Positions 17,257-26,316 of a stretch of DNA of 64,000 nt are shown here, piece after piece. The notes beneath the pieces were generated by a model. That model saw only the letters and a list, made by a program, of their open reading frames with translations, was not told the DNA's origin and ran no database searches. The translations under genes were made by a program, and so were the position numbers. Numbering within the stretch: the stretch's first letter is position 1; each line of letters begins with the position of its first letter. Source of the stretch: Rhizobium sp. Leaf453 (GTDB taxonomy: Bacteria > Pseudomonadota > Alphaproteobacteria > Rhizobiales > Rhizobiaceae); the NCBI RefSeq assembly GCF_001425605.1, contig NZ_LMRG01000023.1, forward strand, positions 72,420 to 136,419, in the 5' to 3' direction.

Positions 17257-18578
17257 GCGGTTCTCTTCGGTTCGGAAGCGGGAAGGTGGACGGGGCGCCC
17301 CTTGCTCTTGAGGAGATCGATGGCGGCGTCCCGGCTCGCGGCGCGGCCGGTGGTGACAAGCCAATGAACCACCGTGGCGGCGCTACGCTGAAAACCGAGC
17401 GCGCAGCAGACAAGAACCGGCCCATTCGGACGCGACGTTTCGATGGCGTCGGAGGCGGCCGCCAGCGTTTCATCGGGCGTCGTCATCAGATCGAGCGAGG
17501 GAAAGCTTTTCCAAGTGGTTTTCGCATCGTGGCGCGGAGCTGTCAGTTCTCCGGTGAGATCGATGACGGTGGCGATATCCGACAGTTCTCCCGCGTTCGG
17601 GAAACGGCCGAGGAACACCTTTTCGGTGATTTCCGTGCGTGCCGGTAATGCGCCTGTCCAATAGCGGATGTTGAGTCTGGCGCCGAAACGATAGGGCATC
17701 AAAAGCCAATGGCCGGCGAGCGACACACTGCCATCGGCCGTCTTCTGGAAAATCTCCCGACCGGCGCCGAAATAGCCGACGGAGACGATGGCGAGCGCGA
17801 GAGCCGGCCAGAGCAGAAGCAGCGCATAGCCGGTGAGGAAGACGCCGGAGGCGGCGAGGATGAGGAAGACGATCGCGCCGCCGGCATAGTAGCGTCCGAG
17901 ACGACCGGCTTTCTCGCTCGTCGTGACACGGAAACCGGCGAGCGGCGAGGGTGCCGCGTGCGGGAACACCCACAGGGCGAACAGGCCGAGAAGGGCGCCG
18001 GTCGGGATATCTATGAAATGGTGCTGGTAGGTTGTCAGCACCGATGCGCCGATCAAGAAACACCAGACATGCCAGACCTGCCGCACGCCGCCCGGCAGCT
18101 TGCGTCGCAGGTGATCCCAGATGATGACCAGGAGAGCGATGTGCAGCGACGGCGCCTGGTTGAACGGCTTGTCGAAACCGCCGAGCACATCGAACATGAA
18201 GCCCGGTAGGCCGATGGTTTCCGGCCGTGCGAAGGTGGCGGTCAGCGGAAAGGCGATGAAGCAGGTGACGGCGACGATCTGCGCGGTGAGATAACGCTTC
18301 GCCAGCCGATCGACTGATGTCGGCGTATCGTTGATGAACAGCGACAGCGCGTAGAATGCATTGATCGACCAGTAGGGCACGATCGTCCAGGCATAGAAGG
18401 GAATGGCGCTTTCCCAACCGAAGGCGAGGTTCGGCACATGGGCGCGCTGCGAGGCGAGCCAGTTTGCGATGCCATAGGTGAGATAGAAGAACGGGGCGAG
18501 AAGGCACAGCCAGGCGGCTGCGCGGCGGATGACGGGCAAAGCGGAGACCGGCGGAGAGGGAACGGCGTCGATTGTCAC
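17253..18578 (-). CDS. PAP2 phosphatase fused to dual-specificity phosphatase (YnbD-like)
   Basis: The 441-residue fusion has an N-terminal PAP2_3-type membrane domain (about residues 20-215) with the PSLH motif and HHFIDIPTG catalytic His-x3-Asp, then more membrane segments. The C-terminal cytoplasmic dual-specificity phosphatase domain has CCALGFQRS (Cys-x5-Arg, about residue 400) and a preceding IDLTGEL substrate loop. Both domains can act on phosphorylated lipid intermediates. The same fusion is E. coli YnbD. The GTG start at 18578 overlaps the preceding stop by 4 bp (GTGA) and its stop overlaps the next start by 4 bp. Confidence 0.88.
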   Translation of the reverse strand: MTIDAVPSPPVSALPVIRRAAAWLCLLAPFFYLTYGIANWLASQRAHVPNLAFGWESAIPFYAWTIVPYWSINAFYALSLFINDTPTSVDRLAKRYLTAQIVAVTCFIAFPLTATFARPETIGLPGFMFDVLGGFDKPFNQAPSLHIALLVIIWDHLRRKLPGGVRQVWHVWCFLIGASVLTTYQHHFIDIPTGALLGLFALWVFPHAAPSPLAGFRVTTSEKAGRLGRYYAGGAIVFLILAASGVFLTGYALLLLWPALALAIVSVGYFGAGREIFQKTADGSVSLAGHWLLMPYRFGARLNIRYWTGALPARTEITEKVFLGRFPNAGELSDIATVIDLTGELTAPRHDAKTTWKSFPSLDLMTTPDETLAAASDAIETSRPNGPVLVCCALGFQRSAATVVHWLVTTGRAASRDAAIDLLKSKGRPVHLPASEPKRTA

Positions 18579-20371
18579 TCCTGAGGCTCCGCGACGCGCT
18601 CAGCCATCGAGACCGTGAAGATGCCCCATTGGTCGATGCGCTGGTCGAGCTTGCGGAAACCGGCGGCTTCGACAAGCTGGTCCATCTCGCCCTGCGTGCG
18701 CCGCCGCATGACCCAGGCCTCACCGCCGCGGTGGGAGGTGAGGGCGCGGGCGATCATTTCCAGTTGCGGGTGCCAGGGCTGGTTGGTGTAGATCAGGAGA
18801 GCACCCGGCTGCATGGCGCGGGCGAGACCGCCAAGCGATCGCTCGATCAGCGCGTTGTCGGGGAAAAGTTCGTAGAGGCCGGAGACCACCGCGAGGTCCG
18901 GTGCAGGTGTGATTGCGGCCAGTCCGTCACCATCGAAGGCGTCCACTTCGTCGAAGCGGGCGGTGCCTTCAACGCCCCGGTCAGCGATCAGTTTCCGGCC
19001 GGCGGAGACGTTGATCGGCGAATAGTCGCGCAGTTGCACATGGTCCGGCTTGATGTCGGAACGGGCGATAGCGTCGAGAATATAGCGGCCATGACCGGAG
19101 GCGATGTCGAGCATGTTCGTCGAGCGGCCCGCCGCCTTGAGGCGGGCGAGTGCCGTGCCGATCATTTCCTCCAGATGAACCTTTCGCTGGCGGATGCCGC
19201 GCCAGCCGATCGCTTCAAGAAACTGCTTGTCGATCAGCTTGCCGCCGGGGCCAAGGCCGCGCGGCTCGTTTTCGTAGACGTAGTCGAGTGCCGATCCGGA
19301 ATCGAAGCCGGTCTTGATGCCGGTCTTGATGCCCTCCGAGAACAGGCCGCCGAACTGGATGGAGGCCTTGTTGATCAGCCAGTAAAGGCCGCGCGGCGAA
19401 GCAAGTGATAACGGGGTCGCCAGACGGTCGGCCTCATCACGGGTGTAGCCGTGGATATGGGCGTCGCGCAGTTCGGCGACGGCGGGAGGGCTTGCGAAGC
19501 GTTCGGTAATGAAGGCCTTGATCTTTGTCATCGCCCGGGCACGATCGCGCTCGCCGAGCGTGTCGTGATAGAAGCCGTCGAGCACATGGCGCTCCTTGAT
19601 CCGGCTTCCGAGGTTCTCGAAAAAGCGATGTTGCGGTCCGTGATGAACCACCCAGTCGCTGCCGGAAATCAGCAACTGGACGGGCACGGTGATGGCTCGT
19701 GCATCGTCCACCACGCGTTTGGCCGCCTCATGCAGTTCCAGCAGGATATGCGAGGCGATCGGGCGAGTGATCAGCGGGTCGTTTTCGTAGGATGCGACGC
19801 GGACCGGATCATGTGTCAGGAACTTCGCTTTCACATAGGAATTGACGAAGAAGCTGCCCTTCAGCTTCTGCCACAGCGCAATGCCGGGCTTGGCGAGCGG
19901 CACGTAGAGCTTGATATCGAAGGCGGGCGAGGCGAGCACGAGTGCGCGAACCTTGGGGGCATAGTCGTGCACCCACGTCGCCGCCAGCACCGCGCCGACG
20001 CTCTGGGCGATCACGGCGATATCCTCGATCCTTGCGCCACTGGTTTCCCGGATATGGCCGACGAAGGTATCGAGATCGCGCACGGAGGCGGCGAAGGAGG
20101 GGGAGAAGCCACGCGCGCCGGGCGAACGGCCATGGCCGCGGGCATCCCAGGCGTAGAACGCGCAATCGTCCAGGCCGAGTTCATCGACGATATGGGCGAC
20201 ACGGCCGCTGTGTTCATGCCCCCGGTGCAGCAGGATGATCGTGCCCTTTGTTTCCGGCGTCATCGCGGGCCAGTGGCGATAGAAGAGCGTGGTGCCATCA
20301 TGGGTCTTGAATTCGCCTTCGATCGGCGCGCGGGGCGCAAGGCCCTGCGATTGCTGCACGCTTTGATGCAT
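18575..20371 (-). CDS. Bifunctional alpha/beta hydrolase / SAM-dependent methyltransferase (YnbC-like)
   Basis: The 598-residue two-domain protein is the first gene of the operon. The N-terminal serine-aminopeptidase-type hydrolase (about residues 15-300) has HRGHEHSGR, the nucleophile elbow IAQSVGA and a late His; it resembles monoglyceride lipases and lysophospholipases. The C-terminal class I methyltransferase (about 365-590) has SAM motif I MLDIASGHGR. The fusion is the YnbC architecture. ATG at 20371 is chosen because GAGGGAG lies 6 nt before it; ATGs 2 and 5 codons upstream are possible. It is divergent from the CDP-alcohol transferase gene. Confidence 0.88.
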   Translation of the reverse strand: MHQSVQQSQGLAPRAPIEGEFKTHDGTTLFYRHWPAMTPETKGTIILLHRGHEHSGRVAHIVDELGLDDCAFYAWDARGHGRSPGARGFSPSFAASVRDLDTFVGHIRETSGARIEDIAVIAQSVGAVLAATWVHDYAPKVRALVLASPAFDIKLYVPLAKPGIALWQKLKGSFFVNSYVKAKFLTHDPVRVASYENDPLITRPIASHILLELHEAAKRVVDDARAITVPVQLLISGSDWVVHHGPQHRFFENLGSRIKERHVLDGFYHDTLGERDRARAMTKIKAFITERFASPPAVAELRDAHIHGYTRDEADRLATPLSLASPRGLYWLINKASIQFGGLFSEGIKTGIKTGFDSGSALDYVYENEPRGLGPGGKLIDKQFLEAIGWRGIRQRKVHLEEMIGTALARLKAAGRSTNMLDIASGHGRYILDAIARSDIKPDHVQLRDYSPINVSAGRKLIADRGVEGTARFDEVDAFDGDGLAAITPAPDLAVVSGLYELFPDNALIERSLGGLARAMQPGALLIYTNQPWHPQLEMIARALTSHRGGEAWVMRRRTQGEMDQLVEAAGFRKLDQRIDQWGIFTVSMAERVAEPQE

Positions 20372-20582
20372 ATTCATCTCCCTCATGACACCGGCGGCCC
20401 CCGCCACCGTTGCAACTTCATTCAATCAGTGGAATGAAACGCTTGAACGCACAAGGATATTCACTGCCGGGACGAAGTAAACGGGGGAGTTCGGAAATGA
20501 ATCTGCCGGTGAACGCCCGTGGTGCCGACATGCGGTCCTGTTGCCCGACTTTCCGCCTTCGTCTGTCCCGTGAGATTTGGTC

Positions 20583-21179
20583 ATGTCCGTCTACCAGCTG
20601 AAATCCCGCTTCCAGAACCTCCTGCGCCCGTTGGTGACACGTCTTGCCGCATCGGGCGTGACAGCCAACCAGGTGACCGTGGCGGCGGCGGCCGTTTCGG
20701 TGTCGCTCGGGGTGTTCCTCGTTTTGATGCAAAGCCCCGGCTGGTTTGCATTGGTGCCGATCTGGTTTTTCCTGCGCATGGCGCTCAACGCGATCGATGG
20801 CATGCTGGCGCGCGAGCATGGGCAGAAGAGCCTGCTGGGTGCCTATCTCAACGAAATGACCGATGTGGTTTCGGACGCAGCCCTTTACATGCCGTTTGCG
20901 CTGGTCGCCCCCTTCAGTCTGGGCTGGATAGCGGCGGTCGTCTTTCTGGCAACGCTAACGGAATTTGCCGGCGTGACCGGTGCCGCCAATGGCCGGACGC
21001 GCCGTTACGACGGTCCGATGGGCAAGAGCGATCGGGCGGTAGTTTTTGGCATCCTTGGCGCCTGGATTTCGGTTGCAGGTGTGCTTCCGGGCTGGCTGTT
21101 CTGGCTGCAACCGCTGTTATGCGCCGCGCTTGTGCTGACTGTCGTCAACCGGGTGCGTGGCGGCCTCGCGGAGGCATGA
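20583..21179 (+). CDS. CDP-alcohol phosphatidyltransferase (YnbA-like), variant metal motif
   Basis: The 198-residue membrane protein has four or more hydrophobic segments. The CDP-alcohol transferase motif (normally DxxDGxxAR-x8-GxxxDxxxD) reads NAIDGMLAR-x8-GAYLNEMTD, so the first and third Asp are Asn. It is otherwise intact, and GPMGKSDRAVVFG follows. From memory E. coli YnbA has the same two Asn, so this is a subfamily feature rather than damage. It would join the alcohol moiety to a CDP-lipid. Divergent from, and surely functionally linked to, the five-gene leftward operon. ATG at 20583 used; TTG two codons upstream is less likely. Confidence 0.87.
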   Translation: MSVYQLKSRFQNLLRPLVTRLAASGVTANQVTVAAAAVSVSLGVFLVLMQSPGWFALVPIWFFLRMALNAIDGMLAREHGQKSLLGAYLNEMTDVVSDAALYMPFALVAPFSLGWIAAVVFLATLTEFAGVTGAANGRTRRYDGPMGKSDRAVVFGILGAWISVAGVLPGWLFWLQPLLCAALVLTVVNRVRGGLAEA

Positions 21180-21182
21180 AAA

Positions 21183-21208
21183 AGCCGGACGTTTCGCAAC
21201 GCCCGGCT
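21183..21208. terminator. Bidirectional hairpin between convergent genes
   Basis: A 6-bp core stem AGCCGG / CCGGCT lies 4 nt past the CDP-alcohol transferase stop and about 20 nt from the permease stop. It is preceded by AAAA on the plus strand, giving the U-run for the leftward transcript. Confidence 0.6.
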
Positions 21209-21230
21209 CGTTGTCACCCAACTTGATGTA

Positions 21231-23021
21231 TCAGGCAGGCAGCTGGAAATACCAGTTTGCGACAAGCACCACGGTCAGGCCGGCGGCAAGCGCGACATAG
21301 GGCAGGAGGCCGGCCTTCTTGATGCCGAGATCTTGGCCGGTCAGGCCGAGATCGTCCATCGCGCCCGCCGGGAAACGGCCACCGTCACGCACATAGTGAC
21401 GATAGGCAAAGACCGGCAGGATGAGCGCGGCGAAGATGAAGCCGACCCAAAGCGCGTTAGAATAGCCCCAGACCTTGGCGCCGGCGCCGAGGAAAAGCGC
21501 GTTGACGAAGGCGAGAACGGTATTGAGGCCGATCAGCCAGGTCGGTGCCTTCCAGGGGCGTTCGACATGGCTGGAATCCATCCGGTGAATCCAGCCGGCG
21601 TTCAGGTTGAGGAAGTTGAAGATGATGTATCCGACATTGGAGACGGCGAGCACGAAGAAATAGCCGGCGACGTCGGATGCAATGGCAAGCAGGATGAGGT
21701 TAAAGGCGAAGTCGGTCCACATGGCGCGGGTCGGGGCGCCATGCTCGTTGACGTGGTCGAGATATTTCGGCAGCCAGCCGTCTTTCGAACCCTGGTAGAG
21801 GGTGCGCGACGAACCGGCCATGGCCGTCATGATGGCAAGGAACAGGGCCATGATCATCAGGATGACGAGAATCTGCGTGATGATCCGGCCACCGTGAACG
21901 AGGCCGGCCAAGGCTTCGGCGATACCGGTTCCATCGACGACGCCCGCTCCAAGCAGACCGCTCTGACCAATGACACCCTGGAAGGTGAACGGGATCAGGA
22001 AGAAGAACAGGCAGCACAGAAGGCCGGAATAGAAGATCGCCTTGAACGTGTCCGTCTTCGGGTTCTTCAATTCGCGGGTATAGCAGACGGCGGTTTCAAA
22101 GCCGTAGGTCGACCAGGCCGCGATGTAGAGGCCGCCGAGGAAGAGCGTCCAGCCACCATTCGACCAGGTGCCATTGACACCGGAATAGGCGGCGGTTGGC
22201 GGCACGAGGCCTGTGACGTTGAGGGTATCGATCTGACCCGAGAAGATCGGGTAGAGGCCGATGATCAAAAGCGGCAGCAGCACGATGATGGCGAGCCATT
22301 TCTGGACGGCGGCCGTTCCATGAATGCCGCGATGCTGGATCGCGAAGATGACCAGCATCAGGAAGCCGCCGATGAAGAAGGTGGCGTTCAGGTTGGCATT
22401 GGCGAGGAACGGAATGTCGAAGCTGAACAGCGACCAGCTGCGGATGGCCGGTGTCAGGGCTGTGACGGCATCGGTCGACAGAAGGGCCGAAATGGCATCC
22501 TGGGGCGTCTTGCCGGCATTGGCGGCCAGCCATTCGGCAACACGCGGGCTGTCTGCCGTCAGGGTTGCCATGTTGGCGTTGATCCATTCCATGACCGCCG
22601 GCGAGTCGGCGCCCGGGATCGGGAAGAGGGCGTTGAGGATATAGCCTGCCGCGATGGCGCAGCCGAGCGACAGCACAGGCGACCAGGCGAACCAGTTGCA
22701 CCACACTGACAGCGGCGCGATGAATTTCGAATACCTCAGCCAGGCGGTGGCGCCGTAGATGGATGCGCCGCCCGACTTGTTGCCGAACATGCCCGCGATC
22801 TCGGCATAGGTGAAGGATTGCAGGAAACCCATGATCATCGAAATGATCCAGACGACGAAGGCAAGCTTGCCCGTCGTTCCCGCGATGCCGCCGATGGAGA
22901 AGAGCACCAGCGGCGGTACGCCTGCGGCGACCCAGAATGCCCCTTTCCAGTCCAGCGCACGAATCAGACCGGCGTCTGAAGCGGTTGCCGCTGACCCCTC
23001 GGTCTCAACAATTGATGCCAT
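21231..23021 (-). CDS. APC-superfamily permease of the methylated-amine locus (TmoP-like)
   Basis: The 596-residue protein has about 12 membrane segments and an unusually long loop between segments 3 and 5 (about residues 125-215). It is an amino-acid/polyamine/organocation permease. It is divergent from tdm, sharing a 284-bp promoter region. A permease next to tdm is found in marine Roseobacter methylated-amine clusters (called tmoP there, from memory), so uptake of trimethylamine, TMAO or a related amine is the best guess; sequence alone does not prove it. ATG at 23021 has GAGGAGA 7 nt upstream; the 31-codon extension is rejected. Confidence 0.82.
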   Translation of the reverse strand: MASIVETEGSAATASDAGLIRALDWKGAFWVAAGVPPLVLFSIGGIAGTTGKLAFVVWIISMIMGFLQSFTYAEIAGMFGNKSGGASIYGATAWLRYSKFIAPLSVWCNWFAWSPVLSLGCAIAAGYILNALFPIPGADSPAVMEWINANMATLTADSPRVAEWLAANAGKTPQDAISALLSTDAVTALTPAIRSWSLFSFDIPFLANANLNATFFIGGFLMLVIFAIQHRGIHGTAAVQKWLAIIVLLPLLIIGLYPIFSGQIDTLNVTGLVPPTAAYSGVNGTWSNGGWTLFLGGLYIAAWSTYGFETAVCYTRELKNPKTDTFKAIFYSGLLCCLFFFLIPFTFQGVIGQSGLLGAGVVDGTGIAEALAGLVHGGRIITQILVILMIMALFLAIMTAMAGSSRTLYQGSKDGWLPKYLDHVNEHGAPTRAMWTDFAFNLILLAIASDVAGYFFVLAVSNVGYIIFNFLNLNAGWIHRMDSSHVERPWKAPTWLIGLNTVLAFVNALFLGAGAKVWGYSNALWVGFIFAALILPVFAYRHYVRDGGRFPAGAMDDLGLTGQDLGIKKAGLLPYVALAAGLTVVLVANWYFQLPA

Positions 23022-23305
23022 AAGCAGTCTCCTCGACCAGTTTATTGAGCGCGTTTCGCGCGTCCCCGTATGGATGGTTTTGGGCTTTGGTCTTCGCTGT
23101 GGAGGAGCCTGCATTCTGCAGTGTCATCACTCCGTTCCCGTTTTATTTTTTGGCCAAAGCTTATCCTCATAGTGAATTTTTTTTCCTCTGGGTCAAGTCT
23201 CTCTTTACTTTTCAAGGGGTCCCGTAGGATAGTTTGGCCATATTGCCGGTGCATAAGCGGCGCCTTGAGAGCGTTGAACGGCCGTGCCGCCGGGTGGGAG
23301 CTGAC

Positions 23306-25675
23306 ATGACGAATTCCGGACGATTTGCGAGCATGCTGGCACCGCCGCGCCCGAGCACGATTCTGCGGCCGGGAATCCCGGCGCTGCCTGCCGGCGTGGA
23401 GCGTTACCGAGTCAAGGGACGCGGCACGACGGTGGTGAAAGTTGCCGCCGGTGACCGCGTGACGATCAAGGATGTCGAGGGCGGCCAACTGTGCGAGGTC
23501 AGCTTCGTCGATGCCAGGGGCCGGTTCAACGCCGCCGGGCTGGGCGTCGCGTTTTCAGGCGTGGCAACGGGTTTGCAGGATATCCTGTCGCGGGACGAAG
23601 AAAGTGCCCGGCGCGTTCTGTCCGCCCTCAAACGCCGTTCGGTCGATCCGGCGGATGCGCAGGCACTGTTACTTTTCGGCGAAAGCTCGTCTCCGGGCGC
23701 TTCGGCCGAATTGACGATCGCGCTTGACGGTTTGCTGATCGTCGGCGCGCCGGCGCCGCTCATGGATGCGGAACTGCAGAATACGGCAACGGCGCTGGAA
23801 CTGCGCATCACCCGCGCCAGGATCGAGCGAACCTATGAGGACATGCTGCCCGAGCCGATGGCGGATCCGGTGCAGGACCTGCGCATTCCGGCCGCGCGGG
23901 CCTCGGCCTATTTCGTCAGAGCCGGCGAATTCATCCAGGTGATCGATGTGAGCGGCCGGCAGTGCACGGATTTCCAGGCGTTTTCCGCCCGCAAGGTCGA
24001 CAAGGGGCTGGATCTGGCGCTGGATGCGACAGTGACGCGCACGCTGCTCGGTCGCAGCTATCCGACGCCCGGCCTGCCGTCGAAGGCGTTCGACCGCGAT
24101 TTCGAGCCGCTGGTGGAAATCGTGCAGGATACGGTCGGGCGCCACGATGCTTTCGCCACCGCCTGCAACTCACGCTACTATGACGACATGGGGTATCCGG
24201 GGCATGTCAATTGCACCGACAACTTCAACCATGCCTTGGCGCCCTATGGCATCGCGCCGCGTAAGGGCTGGGAAGCGCTCAACTACTTCTACAACACCAA
24301 TGTCGATCACCAGAACCAGCTCTATCTCGACGAACCCTGGTCGCGGCCGGGCGATTATGTGCTGATGCGCGCGCTGACCGATCTGGTCTGCGTCTCTTCG
24401 TCCTGTCCCGACGATATCGACGCGGCCAATGCCTGGAACCCGACCGATATCCACGTTCGGACCTATTCCGACACGCAGAAATTCTCGCGCGCAGTCGCGA
24501 TCCGAATGACCCCCGATGCAGAGCCCGAAATGACCCAGGAAACAGCGTTCCATCCCCGCCTGTCGGCGCTCACGCGCAATCACACCGAATATCGGGGCTT
24601 CTGGCTGCCCAACCGCTTCAACAATGAAGGGCCGATCGAGGAATACTGGGCCTGCCGCGAAAAGGCGGTGGTGATGGACCTGTCGCCGCTGCGCAAGTTC
24701 GAAGTCACGGGGCCGGATGCCGAGGCGCTGCTGCAATATTGCTGTACGCGCGATATTCGCAAGCTGTCACCGGGGCAGGTGGTCTACACCGCCATGTGCT
24801 ACGAAAACGGCGGCATGATCGATGACGGCACGGTCTTCCGGCTCGGGCAGAACAATTTCCGCTGGATCGGCGGCGATGACATCAGCGGCATCTGGCTGCG
24901 CGAGCAGGCCGAGAAGATGGGCTACAAGGCCTGGGTCCGCTCGTCTACCGACCAGATGCATAATCTCGCTGTTCAGGGGCCGAACAGCCGTGAGATCATC
25001 GAGGAGATTATCTGGACGGCACCGTCGCAGCCGTCGATCGGCGAGCTGGAGTGGTTCCGTTTCGCGGTCGGCCGCATCGGCCATTTCGAAGGCGCTCCGG
25101 TCGTTGTTTCGCGTACCGGCTATACCGGCGAACTCGGTTACGAAATCTTCTGTCATCCGAAGGATGCGACCGCGGTTTTCGATGCAGTCTGGGACGCCGG
25201 CCAGAAGCATGGTCTGAAGCCGATGGGGCTGGAAGCACTCGACATGGTGCGCATCGAGGCCGGACTGATATTCGCCCATTACGAATTCACGGACCAGACC
25301 GATCCATTCGAGGCGGGCATCGGCTTTACCGTGCCGCTGAAGTCGAAGACCGAGGATTTCATCGGCCGGGAGGCCCTGATCAAGCGCAAGGAAAACCCGC
25401 GCTACAAGCTCGTCGGTCTCGATATCGATTCCAACGATGCGGTTGGGCATGGCGATACCGTGCATATTGGTCGCGCGCAGGTCGGCGTCGTCACCAGCGC
25501 CACCCGTTCGCCGCTGCTAAAGAAGACAATCGCGCTGGCGCGGCTGGATGTGCTGCATTCGGCTATCGGAACCGAGGTTGAGATCGGCAAGCTGGACGGC
25601 CAGCAGAAGCGGCTGCCGGCGCGGATCGTCCCGTTTGCGCATTACGACCCAGAGAAGCTGAAACCCCGGTCTTGA
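23306..25675 (+). CDS. tdm: Trimethylamine N-oxide demethylase (DUF1989-GcvT fusion)
   Basis: The 789-residue protein splits TMAO into dimethylamine and formaldehyde, the latter captured by tetrahydrofolate. The N-terminal half is DUF1989. Asp222 (RQCTDFQAF), Cys287, Cys303 and Cys367 have exactly the spacing I recall for the zinc site of Methylocella silvestris TDM (Asp198, Cys263, Cys279, Cys343). The C-terminal half (about 410-785) is a GcvT/aminomethyltransferase THF domain with SRTGYTGELGYEIF. The ATG at 23306 has GGGAG upstream; the 24-residue offset against Methylocella numbering hints that a later start is possible. The neighbours permease, tmm and dmm-type genes support the call. Confidence 0.92.
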   Translation: MTNSGRFASMLAPPRPSTILRPGIPALPAGVERYRVKGRGTTVVKVAAGDRVTIKDVEGGQLCEVSFVDARGRFNAAGLGVAFSGVATGLQDILSRDEESARRVLSALKRRSVDPADAQALLLFGESSSPGASAELTIALDGLLIVGAPAPLMDAELQNTATALELRITRARIERTYEDMLPEPMADPVQDLRIPAARASAYFVRAGEFIQVIDVSGRQCTDFQAFSARKVDKGLDLALDATVTRTLLGRSYPTPGLPSKAFDRDFEPLVEIVQDTVGRHDAFATACNSRYYDDMGYPGHVNCTDNFNHALAPYGIAPRKGWEALNYFYNTNVDHQNQLYLDEPWSRPGDYVLMRALTDLVCVSSSCPDDIDAANAWNPTDIHVRTYSDTQKFSRAVAIRMTPDAEPEMTQETAFHPRLSALTRNHTEYRGFWLPNRFNNEGPIEEYWACREKAVVMDLSPLRKFEVTGPDAEALLQYCCTRDIRKLSPGQVVYTAMCYENGGMIDDGTVFRLGQNNFRWIGGDDISGIWLREQAEKMGYKAWVRSSTDQMHNLAVQGPNSREIIEEIIWTAPSQPSIGELEWFRFAVGRIGHFEGAPVVVSRTGYTGELGYEIFCHPKDATAVFDAVWDAGQKHGLKPMGLEALDMVRIEAGLIFAHYEFTDQTDPFEAGIGFTVPLKSKTEDFIGREALIKRKENPRYKLVGLDIDSNDAVGHGDTVHIGRAQVGVVTSATRSPLLKKTIALARLDVLHSAIGTEVEIGKLDGQQKRLPARIVPFAHYDPEKLKPRS

Positions 25676-25688
25676 GGGGTAGGCAACG

Positions 25689-25979
25689 TTAAAGCTTCAA
25701 CAAGCGAACACTTTTCGCTGGCACGACGGCAAGGATGAGGATGCCACCTGCCTTTTCTTCATAGAGAATGATGTGGCTCTTGTGTTCGTGACGGCGAACG
25801 CCTTCGCCGATCAAGGGAGCGGGGCGGCCCATCTGCGGATGGGAAGCCATCAGCTGAAAACAACGATCCAACTCGTCCTTGTATCGTCGCGCCTGATTGA
25901 GACCAAACAGTTCGATGCCGTCGAGGAACACGGTTAGCAAATCGTCCTCGGCGCGTTCGGTCAGCGCATAGTTATTCAC
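25689..25979 (-). CDS. RelE/ParE-family toxin
   Basis: The 96-residue protein has the ParE fold features: a DDLLTVFLDGIELFG N-terminal helix, YKDELDRCFQLMASHPQMGRP, and the C-terminal strands HKSHIILYEEKAGGILIL then VVPAKS. ParE toxins poison gyrase; RelE toxins cleave mRNA on the ribosome. The RelE catalytic residues are not evident, so ParE-like is preferred. The GTG start overlaps the antitoxin stop by 8 bp, the usual coupled arrangement with the antitoxin first. Confidence 0.88.
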   Translation of the reverse strand: MNNYALTERAEDDLLTVFLDGIELFGLNQARRYKDELDRCFQLMASHPQMGRPAPLIGEGVRRHEHKSHIILYEEKAGGILILAVVPAKSVRLLKL

Positions 25980-26238
25980 GCACGGCGCCTCTTGCCCTGG
26001 CTATGCGTTCGGCGTTCCCGAAGATGTCATCGAGACTTTGCTTTCCGGTGCCGCTTGCCCGGGATTCCGCAACAAGCTGGCGCAATTCGTCCATGGTCAT
26101 TTCCTGGTCGCGGCGCGACCGATCGCGGCGAACGAGATCACGCACATAATCGCTTGCGCTGGCATATTCGCCCTTGCTGATCTGGGTCTCGATCCATTCC
26201 TTCATGGGATCGGGCAGGGAAATCGTCATGGTTGCCAT
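25972..26238 (-). CDS. ParD-type ribbon-helix-helix antitoxin
   Basis: The 88-residue protein begins with a MetJ/Arc strand (MATMTISLPDPMKEWIETQI) followed by GEYASASDYVRDLVRRD, the ParD/CopG DNA-binding signature. The rest is a helical toxin-neutralising tail. It should neutralise the adjacent toxin and autoregulate the pair. AGGAG precedes the ATG. A TTATC-ACC-GATAA palindrome 25 bp upstream is a likely operator. The module sits between tdm and tmm, splitting the methylated-amine genes. Confidence 0.88.
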   Translation of the reverse strand: MATMTISLPDPMKEWIETQISKGEYASASDYVRDLVRRDRSRRDQEMTMDELRQLVAESRASGTGKQSLDDIFGNAERIARARGAVRE

Positions 26239-26262
26239 TGCGTGATACTCCTTTCGGTCATT

Positions 26263-26275
26263 TTATCACCGATAA
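26263..26275. promoter_or_regulatory. Candidate TA operator TTATC-N3-GATAA
   Basis: A perfect 5-bp inverted repeat, 25-37 bp upstream of the antitoxin start in an AT-rich promoter stretch. It fits autoregulation by the ParD-like protein but is untested. Confidence 0.45.
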
Positions 26276-26316
26276 GAAAAAATCACAAAATTTCTTATTT
26301 TGAGCAGTCTACTTGT

